Shown here: in pieces, positions 30,852 to 40,304 of the stretch | Position numbering within the stretch: the first letter of the stretch is position 1 | Layout: each line of letters begins with the position of its first letter | Source: UMGS1696 sp045643285 | GTDB taxonomy: Bacteria; Bacillota; Clostridia; Oscillospirales; CAG-272 | Assembly: GCA_045643285.1 (NCBI GenBank) | Contig: JAZUKN010000039.1 | Location: 1 to 64,000, forward strand | Direction: 5' to 3' | DNA: 64,000 nt | Position numbers and translations under genes: made by a program | The notes under the pieces: model-generated | Seen by the model: the letters and a program-made list of their open reading frames with translations, nothing else | Told to the model about the DNA's origin: nothing | Databases searched by the model: none

Positions 30852-32027
30852 ATGGTAAACTTACATCCCGATAAAAACTTCAAAGCGCACTCCTGCATCG
30901 TTCTCGGCTCTACAGGCTCCGTCGGCACGCAGACGCTCGACGTCGTCCGCGAAACGGGACTTGACGTGCGTCTTCTCGCCGGAGGAAACAACGTCACACT
31001 GCTCGCGGAGCAGGTACGCGAATTTCACCCGTCCGTCGTCTCCGTCACAGGCGAGGACAGCGCAAAAAAGCTGAAAGAACTGCTCGGTGCTGACTGTCCC
31101 GAAGTCATCTGCCGAACGGACGAGCTTTGCTCCGCCATAGAATCGACAGACGCGGACGTGATCTTCCATTCGGTCGGCGGACTTGCCGGAATCCCACACG
31201 CACTTGCGGCGGCACGTTCGGGAAAGCGCGTCGGAATGGCGAACAAAGAGGCAATAATCGCGCTAGGCGACGTTATTTTCGACGAAATGAAAAAGTCCGG
31301 CGGTTCGCTCATCCCCGTCGACAGCGAACACAGCGCGATTTACCGCTGTCTTGAGGGACACTCGCCCGAAGACGTGAGAAAAATCGTTCTCACAGCGTCA
31401 GGCGGTCCGTTCTTTGGCAAAACGGCAGAGGAATTAAAGTCCGTCACACTCGCCGAAACGCTCAACCACCCGACGTGGAAAATGGGTAAGAAAATCACGG
31501 TCGACTCCGCAACGCTGATGAACAAGGGCTTTGAAATAATCGAAGCCGTGCGTCTTTTCGGCGTGCCGGAGGACAGAGTCGACGTTGTCGTACACCGGCA
31601 GAGTATAATCCATTCGCTTGTGGAATATAATGATAACACTATGCTCGCACAGCTCGGTCGTCCCGATATGCGCGACTGCATACGCTACGCCGCCACAGCG
31701 CCTCATTCGTACAAAGTGAGCGGCAAAGGGCTGTCGCTTGCCGAAATCGGCTCACTGACATTTGACAAACCCGACAATATCGCGTTTCCCCTGCTCGACG
31801 CGGCACGTTCTGCGATAAGAACGGGAGGCACGATGCCGTCGTCCCTCATTGCGGCGGACGAAGAGGCGGTAAGCGCGTTCCTTTCGGGGAAAATACGGTT
31901 CTCGGAGATCGCCGATTACGTCATAAAAACCCTCGGGCGCGTGTCGGTGTCCCGTGAAGTCACGGAAAAATCCGTCGCCGACGCAGTAGAAGACGCACGG
32001 AGAATCGCAAGAGAAATCATCGGCTGA
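30852..32027 (+). CDS. dxr: 1-deoxy-D-xylulose 5-phosphate reductoisomerase
   Basis: This 391-residue enzyme makes methylerythritol phosphate from DXP with NADPH, the first committed step of the MEP pathway. It shows 'VLGSTGSVGTQTLDVV' (NADPH binding), 'GMANKEAIIALGD', 'IPVDSEHSAIYRCLEGH' and 'MNKGFEIIEAVRLFGVP', all conserved in IspC. Length is normal. It starts 9 nt after cdsA. Together with ispG downstream it shows that isoprenoids are made by the MEP route. Confidence 0.97.
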   Translation: MVNLHPDKNFKAHSCIVLGSTGSVGTQTLDVVRETGLDVRLLAGGNNVTLLAEQVREFHPSVVSVTGEDSAKKLKELLGADCPEVICRTDELCSAIESTDADVIFHSVGGLAGIPHALAAARSGKRVGMANKEAIIALGDVIFDEMKKSGGSLIPVDSEHSAIYRCLEGHSPEDVRKIVLTASGGPFFGKTAEELKSVTLAETLNHPTWKMGKKITVDSATLMNKGFEIIEAVRLFGVPEDRVDVVVHRQSIIHSLVEYNDNTMLAQLGRPDMRDCIRYAATAPHSYKVSGKGLSLAEIGSLTFDKPDNIAFPLLDAARSAIRTGGTMPSSLIAADEEAVSAFLSGKIRFSEIADYVIKTLGRVSVSREVTEKSVADAVEDARRIAREIIG

Positions 32028-32044
32028 AATCATAAGGAGACACA

Positions 32045-33094
32045 ATGGGACTTACAATAGAAGCCGTCATAATCGGAATACTGATCTTCGGCTTTCTCAT
32101 TTTCATTCACGAATTCGGGCATTATCTGGCGGCGCGCAAATTCGGCGTTACGATAAAGGAATTTGCGATAGGCATGGGTCCGAAGCTCGTCACGAAAAAG
32201 TCAAAAAAGACGGGGATCGCGTACTCGCTCCGCCTGTTCCCTATCGGCGGCTTTGTCGCCATGGAGGGAGAGGACGAAACCTCCGACGACGACAACGCAT
32301 TCTACAAGAAACCCGTCTGGCAGAGGATAATCATAACCGCCGCAGGTGCGTTCATGAATCTGTTTGTCGGCGTGCTTGTGATGTTCATACTCGTCGCGGC
32401 GACAAAGGATCCGCTTCCGTCGGCAACGGTAGCTGAGTTCTCGTACAACGAAAACGGCGTGTGCTATGCCGAAAGCGCGGGACTGCGGCTCGACGACAAA
32501 ATCACGGCGATCGACGGCACTCCGGTACACATCGGAAACGAAATGATCTACGAGATCATGCGTAAGGGGATAGAGCCTATCGACATCACGGTACAGCGCG
32601 ACGGCGAAAAAGTCGTCATTGAGAACGTGCTCTTCCCGACTGAGGAAGAAGAGGGAGTCGTGTTCGGCACTATCGACTTCCGCGTTTACGCTGAGCGGCG
32701 CACCGTCCTCACAGTCCTGAAGCACGCATTCTTCCGCTCGACCTCAACGATAAAAATGATATGGGAGTCGCTCATCGACCTCATCACGGGACGGTACGGC
32801 ATCGACGCGGTGTCCGGTCCCGTAGGAGTCACGGAAGCACTCGGCGAGGCGGCTAAATCGGGAGTCGGCGACTTATGCTATCTCGCTGTCGTCATCTCGA
32901 TGAATCTCGGCGTATTCAACCTGCTTCCGCTTCCGGCACTCGACGGCGGACGGCTTCTTTTCCAGTTCATTGAGCTGATTTTCCGCAAACCCGTGAAAAA
33001 GGAAGTCGAGGGGTACATCCACTTTGCAGGCTTTGTACTGCTCATGATACTGAGCGCACTTATTATGATAAAAGATATTGTAAAACTGTTCTGA
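32045..33094 (+). CDS. rseP: RIP metalloprotease, RseP family (site-2 protease with PDZ)
   Basis: This 349-residue membrane protease has HEFGH (His22, Glu23, His26) in the first helix, a PDZ domain at about residues 110-200 ('AGLRLDDKITAIDGTPV') and the second motif 'FNLLPLPALDGGRLLF' near residue 290. It performs intramembrane cleavage of single-pass proteins such as anti-sigma factors or signal peptide remnants. Its position between dxr and ispG is the usual one in Clostridia. SD: AAGGAG. Confidence 0.95.
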   Translation: MGLTIEAVIIGILIFGFLIFIHEFGHYLAARKFGVTIKEFAIGMGPKLVTKKSKKTGIAYSLRLFPIGGFVAMEGEDETSDDDNAFYKKPVWQRIIITAAGAFMNLFVGVLVMFILVAATKDPLPSATVAEFSYNENGVCYAESAGLRLDDKITAIDGTPVHIGNEMIYEIMRKGIEPIDITVQRDGEKVVIENVLFPTEEEEGVVFGTIDFRVYAERRTVLTVLKHAFFRSTSTIKMIWESLIDLITGRYGIDAVSGPVGVTEALGEAAKSGVGDLCYLAVVISMNLGVFNLLPLPALDGGRLLFQFIELIFRKPVKKEVEGYIHFAGFVLLMILSALIMIKDIVKLF

Positions 33095-33103
33095 GGTATA
33101 AAA

Positions 33104-34186
33104 ATGGCTGAAATCACAAGACGGCAGACGCGGCGTGTAAAGGTCGGCGGTCTGTATATCGGAGGAGGGGAACGGATAACGGTACAGTCGATGACGAACC
33201 GTCCTGCCCACGACTTTGACGGCACTGTCGCGCAGATTAAATCCCTTGAATCGACTGGCGCGGACATCGTGCGGCTTGCCGTACCCGATGAAGAATGTGC
33301 GGAGGCGTTTTCCGTCGCAAAAAAAGCCGGAGTACGCTGTCCACTCGTTGCCGACATACATTTCGACTACAAGATCGCGCTTGCTTCCCTTAAAGCAGGC
33401 GCGGACAAGATCCGCATAAACCCCGGCAACATAGGAGAGCGGTGGAAAGTCAAAGAAGTCGCAGACGCCTGCCGACTGTCGGGCGTTCCGATAAGGATAG
33501 GCGTAAACGGCGGCTCGCTTGATAAGCAGTTGTTACATAAATACGGCGCACCGACTGCCGAAGCACTCGCAGAATCCGCGCTCGAAGAAGCAGGCGCACT
33601 CGAAGACTGCGGATTTTCGGATATAGTCATCTCGATAAAATCGTCGTCCGTTCACGAAATGGTGCGCGCGGCGCGGCTCGTCGCAAAAGATACCGACTAC
33701 CCGCTCCACCTCGGCGTGACGGAAGCCGGTGACGACTATTCGGGACTTATCAAAAATTCAGCCGGTATCGGCGCACTCCTGCTCGACGGGATAGGCGACA
33801 CGATCCGCGTTTCGCTGACCGCCGATCCGACGGAAGAGATCCGCGCCGGACGTGAGCTTCTTTCCCTGCTCGGACTGACCGACGGAGGAATCGAAATCGT
33901 CTCCTGCCCGACCTGCGGAAGAACGAAGATAGACCTCATCGGCATCGAAAAAGCGTACAAGGCGGCAGTGTCGTCGATCGACACGCACGGGAAACGGATC
34001 AAGGTCGCGGTAATGGGATGCGCAGTAAACGGTCCCGGAGAAGCCAGAGAAGCGGACTTCGGAATCGCAGGAGGCGACGGATTCGTCCTGTACTTCAAAA
34101 ACGGCGAGCCGCAGTACAAGGTCGACGAAGACAAAGCCGTTGAATTTCTCGTCGGTGAGACGAAAAAAGCACTCGAAAACTTATAA
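33104..34186 (+). CDS. ispG: 4-hydroxy-3-methylbut-2-en-1-yl diphosphate synthase
   Basis: This 360-residue iron-sulfur enzyme converts methylerythritol cyclodiphosphate to HMBPP, the penultimate MEP step. The 4Fe-4S ligands are visible as 'SCPTCGRTKIDL' (Cys268, Cys271) and 'GCAVNGPGEA' (Cys306) with the following Glu. The N-terminal TIM barrel begins 'VTVQSMTN'-like as 'ITVQSMTNRPAHD'. It starts 9 nt after rseP. An 81-nt gap with a hairpin separates it from polC. Confidence 0.97.
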   Translation: MAEITRRQTRRVKVGGLYIGGGERITVQSMTNRPAHDFDGTVAQIKSLESTGADIVRLAVPDEECAEAFSVAKKAGVRCPLVADIHFDYKIALASLKAGADKIRINPGNIGERWKVKEVADACRLSGVPIRIGVNGGSLDKQLLHKYGAPTAEALAESALEEAGALEDCGFSDIVISIKSSSVHEMVRAARLVAKDTDYPLHLGVTEAGDDYSGLIKNSAGIGALLLDGIGDTIRVSLTADPTEEIRAGRELLSLLGLTDGGIEIVSCPTCGRTKIDLIGIEKAYKAAVSSIDTHGKRIKVAVMGCAVNGPGEAREADFGIAGGDGFVLYFKNGEPQYKVDEDKAVEFLVGETKKALENL

Positions 34187-34204
34187 GATTAAATATAACT
34201 AAAG

Positions 34205-34244
34205 CGCACCGGTCTGCCGGCTCTGCCAAATTGCGATCGGTGCG
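34205..34244 (+). other. Stem-loop between ispG and polC
   Basis: CGCACCG (34205-34211) pairs with CGGTGCG (34238-34244) around a loop containing CCGGCTCTGCCAAATTG, which resembles the terminator family of the first 10 kb. There is no T-run, so it may attenuate or process the operon mRNA. Confidence 0.5.
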
Positions 34245-34267
34245 GGATCATTACGGGAGAAAACAAA

Positions 34268-37200
34268 ATGTCGGAAAACACACGCTCGCTCGGTGATATA
34301 TTCAAAAAAGTCGCGCCCACTCTTTCGGGTTCAGCACGCGAGATCTTTGACACGGCGACAGAGATACAGCTTAAAATCAGCCGCGAAGCCAAAATCGCGG
34401 AGATAAGCTGCGCTCTGCCGCGTATTTTCACAAAGCGCGAGATTTACGCGCTCGAAAACATCATAAAAGAAATATACGAGCTGAACACAGTCCGCATCCT
34501 GCCGCGCTATCCGTCCGAGCTTTTTTCACTCGACTACATGGGCGACGTTTTCGCGGAAGCCGGACGGGTCGGCGTCGTTGCAAACGGCTTTTTCGACAAA
34601 TACGAGCTTAAAGAGGACGGAGAAAAGATTATTGTATCAATTCCGTTCTCGTCGGGCGGCATAAATCTGCTCGATCTTTCAAGGACGGCGAGCGTCATTG
34701 AGGGCATCATACGAAGCGAGTTCTCCCTGTCGTACAAAGTCGAGATAAAAAGCGGAGAGAACGCCGAAGAAGAATATGCGGCATATCTCGCGCATCAGCT
34801 CGCGGAGCTTAATTCCGCATCGGAATACATCTCAGCCGAGCACGACCGTCTCGTAAATGAAGCGGCTGAGGCGGCAAAGCGCGAAAAAGAAGAAAAAGAA
34901 GCCGCAAAAGCCGCTGTCCTTCCTCGTGTGCCGTCGCTGTTTGACGGAAGCGAAGACGCGGTTTTCGTCGAAGACGGCGTATACAAATGCGGCAAGATCA
35001 CATTCGACTGTACTTCCCCCGAAGTCGTTTTCGGCGAGCAGTTTGAAGTGGTGAATCCCATTCCGCTCCGCTCGATAAAAACCACAATGAAGAACGCAGT
35101 GATCCTCTGCGAAGTCTTTGACGTTCAGCAGAAAGAAACGCGACGCGGCGACAAGATTATGTTCACCGTAGCCGTGACGGACAAGGATGCGTCCCTTTAC
35201 ATAAAAATGACCGTACCGCTTGAAGCCGCGCCGGACACGGAAACGCTCTTTTCAAAGGGCAAGGCGTACGCTGTCCGCGGGAACATCAAGCGCGACACGT
35301 TCGACAACGATCTGTATATGCAGTACAGCGACATCATGCAGATAAGTGAGCGCGGACGCAAGGACAAGGCAGAAGAAAAGCGCGTGGAGCTTCATCTGCA
35401 CACCGTTATGTCGGCAATGGACGCGACGATCCGCGCCGACGATATAGTCAAGACCGCCTACAAGTGGGGGCACAAGGCGATAGCGATAACAGACCACGGC
35501 AATCTCCAGTCCTTCCCCGTCGCTATGGAGGCGCGCGAAAAGCTCGAAAAGGACGATCCCGACCACCCGATAAAGGTCATCTACGGTGTTGAGGCGTATT
35601 ACGTCGACGACACGGCGCGCGCGGCTTACAAAGGAGAGGACGTGACGTTCGACGACGAGTTCGCAGTCTTCGACATCGAGACGACGGGACTTTCCGCCGC
35701 AACGTGCAAGATAACCGAGATCGGCGCTGTCATCATGAGAAACGGCGAAGTGCTGTCGAAGTTCAACACGTTCGTCGATCCCGAATGCCACATTCCCGAA
35801 AATATCACAGAGCTGACGGGCATCACCGACGAAATGGTCGCAGGCGCGCCGTCCGTCAAGGAAGCACTCGACGCTTTCTTCTCGTTCGTCGGGAAGCGTA
35901 TGCTCGTCGCGCACAATGCGGCGTTCGACACGGGCTTCATCAGATACGCGGCGGAACAGAACGGTATGCCGTTTGAGAATCCGTACCTTGACACGCTCGC
36001 CATGTCGAGATATATGAATCCGACGCTCAAGAATCACAAGCTCGACACCCTCGCAAAGCACTACAACCTCGGCGACTTCAACCACCACCGTGCATCCGAC
36101 GACGCCGAAATGCTCGCGCTCATCTTCGCCGAAATGATAGCGCGTCTCAAGGAAGAGGGCATCGACACTATTTCCAGAATGAACTTCGCCATGGCTGAAA
36201 AAGCCGATCCGCTGAAGCTCAAGCCGTATCATCAGATAATCCTCGTAAAGAATCAGGTCGGACTGAAAAACCTATACAAGCTCGTGTCCGATTCGTTTCT
36301 CAAATATTATCACCGCAATCCGCGCGTTCCGAGGACACGGCTTGAAGAGCTGAGAGAAGGGCTTATCCTCGGCTCGGCGTGTGAAGCCGGTGAGCTTTTC
36401 ACCGCCATGCTTGAAGGCAAGAGCGAAAACGACCTCATCGAGATAGCAAAATTCTACGATTATCTCGAAATACAGCCGATCTCAAACAATGATTTCATGA
36501 TAGCCGACGGAAAAGCAGCCGACGAGGAAGCGCTCCGCAATTTCAACCGCCGTATAGTTGAGATCGGCAAAAAAGCAGGCAGACCGGTCTGCGCCACCTG
36601 CGACGCGCACTACAAGAACCCCGAAGACGAGATATACCGCCGCGTCATTCTCTCCGGCAGAGGTTTTGCCGACGCCGACAGGATAACGAAGCTCTATTTC
36701 CGCACGACGGAAGAAATGCTCGAAGAATTTTCGTACCTCGGCGAAGAAACCGCGCGCGAGGTCGTCATCACAAACCCGAACAAAATAGCGGATATGATAG
36801 ATTTCGTCCGACCTATCCCGAAAGGAAACTATCCTCCACACATCGACGGCGCGGAAGAAGAGCTGACGGACAAATGCTGGTCGCTCGCCAAAGAAATGTA
36901 CGGCGATCCGCTCCCCGAAGTCGTCTCCGCGCGGCTGAAGAGGGAGCTTGACGCAATCATCTCAAACGGCTACGCCATAATGTACATCATCGCGCGAAAG
37001 CTCGTTGAGAACAGCGAATCGAAAGGCTACCAGGTGGGATCGCGTGGCTCGGTCGGCTCGTCGTTCGCGGCAACAATGGGCGGTATCACAAGGGTAAATC
37101 CCCTGCCGCCGCACTACCGCTGTCCGAAATGCAAATGGTCGCAGTTCTTCACCGAGGGTGAATACGGCTCAGGATTTGATATGCCGCCGAAAAACTGTCC

Positions 37201-38716
37201 GGAATGCGGTACGCTCTGCCTCCAGGACGGTCACGACATCCCGTTTGAGACATTCCTCGGCTTCTACGGCGACAAAGTTCCCGACATTGACCTCAACTTC
37301 TCGGGCGACGTACAGGGCGACGCGCACAAGTTCACCGAAGTCCTGTTCGGTACCGGAAAAGCGTTCAAAGCCGGCACTATAGGCACGCTCGCCGACAAGA
37401 CCGCTTACGGATACATCCTCCACTACCTCGACGAAAAAGGCATCTCGCTGAACAGAGCGGAGGTCGACCGTCTCGTATCCGGCTGTGTCGGCACAAAGCG
37501 CACGACGGGACAGCACCCGGGCGGCGTTATCGTCGTACCGCGCGAATACGAGATATACGACTTCTCTCCCGTCCAGCATCCGGCGGAAGACCCGAACAGC
37601 GACATCGTAACGACGCACTTCGAGTTCAAATACCTGCACGACACGATATTGAAGCTCGACATACTCGGTCACGATATTCCGACGAAATACAAAAGGCTTG
37701 AAGAATACTCCGGCACGTCGGTGCTTGACGTGCCGATGAGCGATCCTGCGATATACCGTGGCTTCACGACTACCGAGCCTATCGGAGTCACTCCCGAACA
37801 GATCGACAGCCAGACGTCCACCCTCGGAATGCCGGAGCTCGGCACGCGCTTCATCCGCGGCGTTCTTATGAAAGCACAGCCGAAGACATTCGCCGACCTG
37901 TTACAGATACAGGGGCTCACGCACGGTACGGGCTGTTGGCTCGGCAACGCGGAAGAGCTTATAGATCAGAAGATCTGCACGATTTCCGAAGTAATCGGGT
38001 GCCGTGACGACATTATGATGACGCTTATCCACAAGTATCACATGGAAAAAGCGCTGTCGTTCAAGATAATGGAGTTCGTCCGCAAAAACAAAAAAGGTCT
38101 ACCGATCCCCGACGAAATGCAGTCGGCGATGCGTGAGGCAGGAGTACCCGACTGGTACATCGACTCACTGCAGAAGATCAGATATATGTTCCCGAAAGCC
38201 CACGCCGCCGCCTACGCCATGGACGCTATCCGGCTGATGTGGTACAAGATATACTACCCCGTCGAGTTCTACGGTGCGTATTTCACAGCCGCACCCGACG
38301 GATTTGACGGAGAGCTTGTCATGGGCGGAAAGCAGTTCGTCCGCGACACGCTTACCGATATGACGAAGCGGCGCAACGAGTTGTCGGCAAAGGAAGCGGA
38401 CGTACTCGACGCGTTGATGCTCGTGAACGAATACTACCAGCGCGGATACGACTTCCTGCCGGTGGACGTACACAAGTCCCACGCGACGAAATTCGTTCCC
38501 GAAAACGGCAAGATACGGCTTCCGTTCATTTCGCTCCCGGGACTCGGCATTTCGGCGGCTGAAAGCATAATGAACACAATGGCTGACGGCTCGGTCTTCT
38601 CGGTAGACGAACTACAGTCAAAGGCGAAAGTTTCAAAGAGCGTGCTTGAGTTGCTCGAAAAGAACGGTGCACTTAAAGGAATGTCGAAAACGAATCAGCT
38701 CTCGCTCTTCGGCTGA
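34268..38716 (+). CDS. polC: DNA polymerase III alpha subunit, Gram-positive PolC type
   Basis: This 1482-residue replicative polymerase has the PolC domain order. It begins with an N-terminal domain and OB fold (about 1-370, 'TRRGDKIMFTVAVTD'), then the PHP domain ('VELHLHTVMSAMDATI', near 375). A DEDDh 3'-5' exonuclease is inserted in the PHP domain ('FAVFDIETTGLSAATCKITE', near 465; 'HRASDDAEML'). The polymerase core follows with 'GSRGSVGSSFAATMGGITRV' and 'PDIDLNFSGD'. A zinc-binding module shows CPKC and CPECG. It copies the chromosome with the clamp and is the lineage marker for low-GC Gram-positives. ATG 34268 has GGGAG upstream. Confidence 0.98.
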   Translation: MSENTRSLGDIFKKVAPTLSGSAREIFDTATEIQLKISREAKIAEISCALPRIFTKREIYALENIIKEIYELNTVRILPRYPSELFSLDYMGDVFAEAGRVGVVANGFFDKYELKEDGEKIIVSIPFSSGGINLLDLSRTASVIEGIIRSEFSLSYKVEIKSGENAEEEYAAYLAHQLAELNSASEYISAEHDRLVNEAAEAAKREKEEKEAAKAAVLPRVPSLFDGSEDAVFVEDGVYKCGKITFDCTSPEVVFGEQFEVVNPIPLRSIKTTMKNAVILCEVFDVQQKETRRGDKIMFTVAVTDKDASLYIKMTVPLEAAPDTETLFSKGKAYAVRGNIKRDTFDNDLYMQYSDIMQISERGRKDKAEEKRVELHLHTVMSAMDATIRADDIVKTAYKWGHKAIAITDHGNLQSFPVAMEAREKLEKDDPDHPIKVIYGVEAYYVDDTARAAYKGEDVTFDDEFAVFDIETTGLSAATCKITEIGAVIMRNGEVLSKFNTFVDPECHIPENITELTGITDEMVAGAPSVKEALDAFFSFVGKRMLVAHNAAFDTGFIRYAAEQNGMPFENPYLDTLAMSRYMNPTLKNHKLDTLAKHYNLGDFNHHRASDDAEMLALIFAEMIARLKEEGIDTISRMNFAMAEKADPLKLKPYHQIILVKNQVGLKNLYKLVSDSFLKYYHRNPRVPRTRLEELREGLILGSACEAGELFTAMLEGKSENDLIEIAKFYDYLEIQPISNNDFMIADGKAADEEALRNFNRRIVEIGKKAGRPVCATCDAHYKNPEDEIYRRVILSGRGFADADRITKLYFRTTEEMLEEFSYLGEETAREVVITNPNKIADMIDFVRPIPKGNYPPHIDGAEEELTDKCWSLAKEMYGDPLPEVVSARLKRELDAIISNGYAIMYIIARKLVENSESKGYQVGSRGSVGSSFAATMGGITRVNPLPPHYRCPKCKWSQFFTEGEYGSGFDMPPKNCPECGTLCLQDGHDIPFETFLGFYGDKVPDIDLNFSGDVQGDAHKFTEVLFGTGKAFKAGTIGTLADKTAYGYILHYLDEKGISLNRAEVDRLVSGCVGTKRTTGQHPGGVIVVPREYEIYDFSPVQHPAEDPNSDIVTTHFEFKYLHDTILKLDILGHDIPTKYKRLEEYSGTSVLDVPMSDPAIYRGFTTTEPIGVTPEQIDSQTSTLGMPELGTRFIRGVLMKAQPKTFADLLQIQGLTHGTGCWLGNAEELIDQKICTISEVIGCRDDIMMTLIHKYHMEKALSFKIMEFVRKNKKGLPIPDEMQSAMREAGVPDWYIDSLQKIRYMFPKAHAAAYAMDAIRLMWYKIYYPVEFYGAYFTAAPDGFDGELVMGGKQFVRDTLTDMTKRRNELSAKEADVLDALMLVNEYYQRGYDFLPVDVHKSHATKFVPENGKIRLPFISLPGLGISAAESIMNTMADGSVFSVDELQSKAKVSKSVLELLEKNGALKGMSKTNQLSLFG

Positions 38717-38747
38717 TAAACAAAGGAAAGGCAAAAGGAATAATAAA

Positions 38748-39482
38748 ATGCCCGGGATCGGTACTATAGTAAATGTGGCGGCAGTCGTTGTCGGGTCACT
38801 CATCGGAATGATAACGCACAACGCGCTCCCCGAAAAGCTGCAAAACACGCTGATGAAAGCGCTCGGCGTAGCGATAATGTTCGTCGGTATCTCGTCAACG
38901 CTCGGCGAAATGCTTGTGGTCGGCGACGGCGGACGGCTCAGTGTAAACGGCACGATGCTCATGATAATCTCGCTCGTCATCGGCACTGTGATCGGCGAGC
39001 TTATCGACATAGAAGCGGCTCTCGAGCGGCTCGGAGACAGGATAAAAACGCTCAAACCGTTCAGAAACGCGGGACGCTTCACCGAGGGATTCGTTTCGTC
39101 GACCTTGCTCATCTGCATAGGCGCTATGGCGATAGTCGGCTCGATCCGCGACGGGATCAACCACGACCCGACGATGCTGTACTCAAAATCCATACTCGAC
39201 TTTGTATCAACAATGGTATTTGCGTCGACTATGGGAGTCGGCGTGCTGTTCTCCGCAGTTCCGCTCGGCATATATCAAGGCTTGATCACGCTGGTTGCCG
39301 CGCTTGTGGGAACGCACTTCATGCCGGACACAATGGTATCGGATCTGTCGCTCGTCGGCTCGGTACTGATATTTGCGATAGGAATAAATATGTTCTTCGG
39401 GAAGAAAGTCAAGGTCGGGAATATGCTCCCGTCGCTGATAGTACCGATAGTGTACGGGGTTGCGGTGGCTTTAGTAAAGTAA
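38748..39482 (+). CDS. DUF554 integral membrane protein
   Basis: This 244-residue protein starts at ATG 38748 (MPGIGTIVNVAAVVVGSLIG) and has six to seven transmembrane segments. The opening 'GTIVNVAAVVVGSLIG', the later 'FVSSTLLICIGAMAIVGSI', and 'GVGVLFSAVPLGIYQGLITL' are characteristic of the DUF554 (YdfK-like) family, whose transport or other function is not established. It follows polC by 31 nt, so it may be the last gene of the operon, which ends at the terminator 39486-39525. Confidence 0.9.
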   Translation: MPGIGTIVNVAAVVVGSLIGMITHNALPEKLQNTLMKALGVAIMFVGISSTLGEMLVVGDGGRLSVNGTMLMIISLVIGTVIGELIDIEAALERLGDRIKTLKPFRNAGRFTEGFVSSTLLICIGAMAIVGSIRDGINHDPTMLYSKSILDFVSTMVFASTMGVGVLFSAVPLGIYQGLITLVAALVGTHFMPDTMVSDLSLVGSVLIFAIGINMFFGKKVKVGNMLPSLIVPIVYGVAVALVK

Positions 39483-39485
39483 AAC

Positions 39486-39525
39486 AAAAAAGGAAGAAAA
39501 CGTCGAGGCGTTTTCTTCCTTTTTT
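39486..39525 (+). terminator. Terminator of the pyrH-polC-DUF554 operon
   Basis: AAAAAAGGAAGAAAACG pairs with CGTTTTCTTCCTTTTTT around a 6-nt loop. The arms are close to the GAAAACG/CGTTTTC module of the mosaic repeat. Confidence 0.85.
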
Positions 39526-39539
39526 ATGATATGCGTATG

Positions 39540-40300
39540 AATACGCGGACGGCGCGTTTTATCCAAACCTAACGTTTGGCGGCGGGGATGTCCTACGCGG
39601 ACGGCGGACAAGAGCGTACCGCGACGCTCTTGTCAATCACCGCGCTTAGGGGGAAGGTCGCTTCGCTCTATTCCCCCTAAGAACCCCTTTGTTGCAGAGT
39701 AAATGCAAAACAAAAGTACAACCTATCATTTACTATCGATTAAGTTTTACTTTATAATGAGCGGCAGCGCGCTATTACCTCACAGGTTAAATCCTCGAAC
39801 ACGTCGCACTCGCTTTGTAACAAGAGGAGTCCAACCGAGATGCGGAGCATCTCGACGACTTCGTTTACGAAGTCGGGAGGCGTGAATAGAGCTTGCTCCT
39901 TCCCCCTTTGGCGAGTAGATTGACAAGAAGGTGACGGTCTGCCTCACCGAGATGCGGAGCATCTCGTCGAGTTCACGGAGTGAACTCGGCTTGTGCGCCC
40001 CACGCGCAGTGGAAAAGAATTATTTGAAAACGTCCACGACGTTTTCTTCCTTTTGCCTATTTGAAGTGTGTGCTAATCCGCGGCGGGAGTAACGTGTATA
40101 CATACGCCCTGCCCTACAGTATAGAGGGGAAGTATCGTGCAAAGCCGTGAGATTTGTGCGGTTTTATTCGGTAGGAGGGGGAACCCCTCTCCTACGGCAT
40201 ATAGAGGTGTGGTTTCGTGCGAAGCCGAAAAAACAGTGATACGCTCCGCGTAACGATGATCGCGCATCGCGCAAACGAAAAATTCCGCGGAATTTTTTAT
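39540..40300. repeat. Mosaic palindrome repeat, copies F1 (inverse) and F2 (direct), head to head
   Basis: The 876-nt gap before spoIVA holds no gene. F1 (39540-39715, inverse) has CCAAAC-ctaac-GTTTGG (39563-39579), GACAAGAGCGT..ACGCTCTTGTC (39607-39634) and CTTAGGGGGAA..TTCCCCCTAAG (39645-39681). F2 (39800-40240, direct) has CGAGATGC-gga-GCATCTCG twice (39836-39854, 39948-39966), CGACTTCG..CGAAGTCG (39856-39875), GAGTTCAC-gga-GTGAACTC (39969-39987), CCACGCGCAGTGG (40000-40012) and GAAAACGTC-cac-GACGTTTTC (40026-40046). The 3' backbone then appears twice. A palindrome AAAAATTCCGCGGAATTTTT follows at about 40279-40298. Confidence 0.82.
39729..39758 (+). promoter_or_regulatory. Candidate promoter between mosaic copies F1 and F2
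   Basis: TTTACT (39729-39734), 18-bp spacer, TATAAT (39753-39758). If used, it would transcribe all F2 palindromes toward spoIVA. Tentative. Confidence 0.35.
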
Positions 40301-40304
40301 TTTC

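Noticed and set aside
35252..36232. A 326-codon minus-strand frame within polC
   Set aside because: It lies opposite the exonuclease and PHP motifs of polC, has no SD and no recognisable fold.
21113..40300. The intergenic palindrome arrays as CRISPR arrays
   Set aside because: Spacing is irregular, the repeats differ in sequence and no unique equal-length spacers or cas genes exist.
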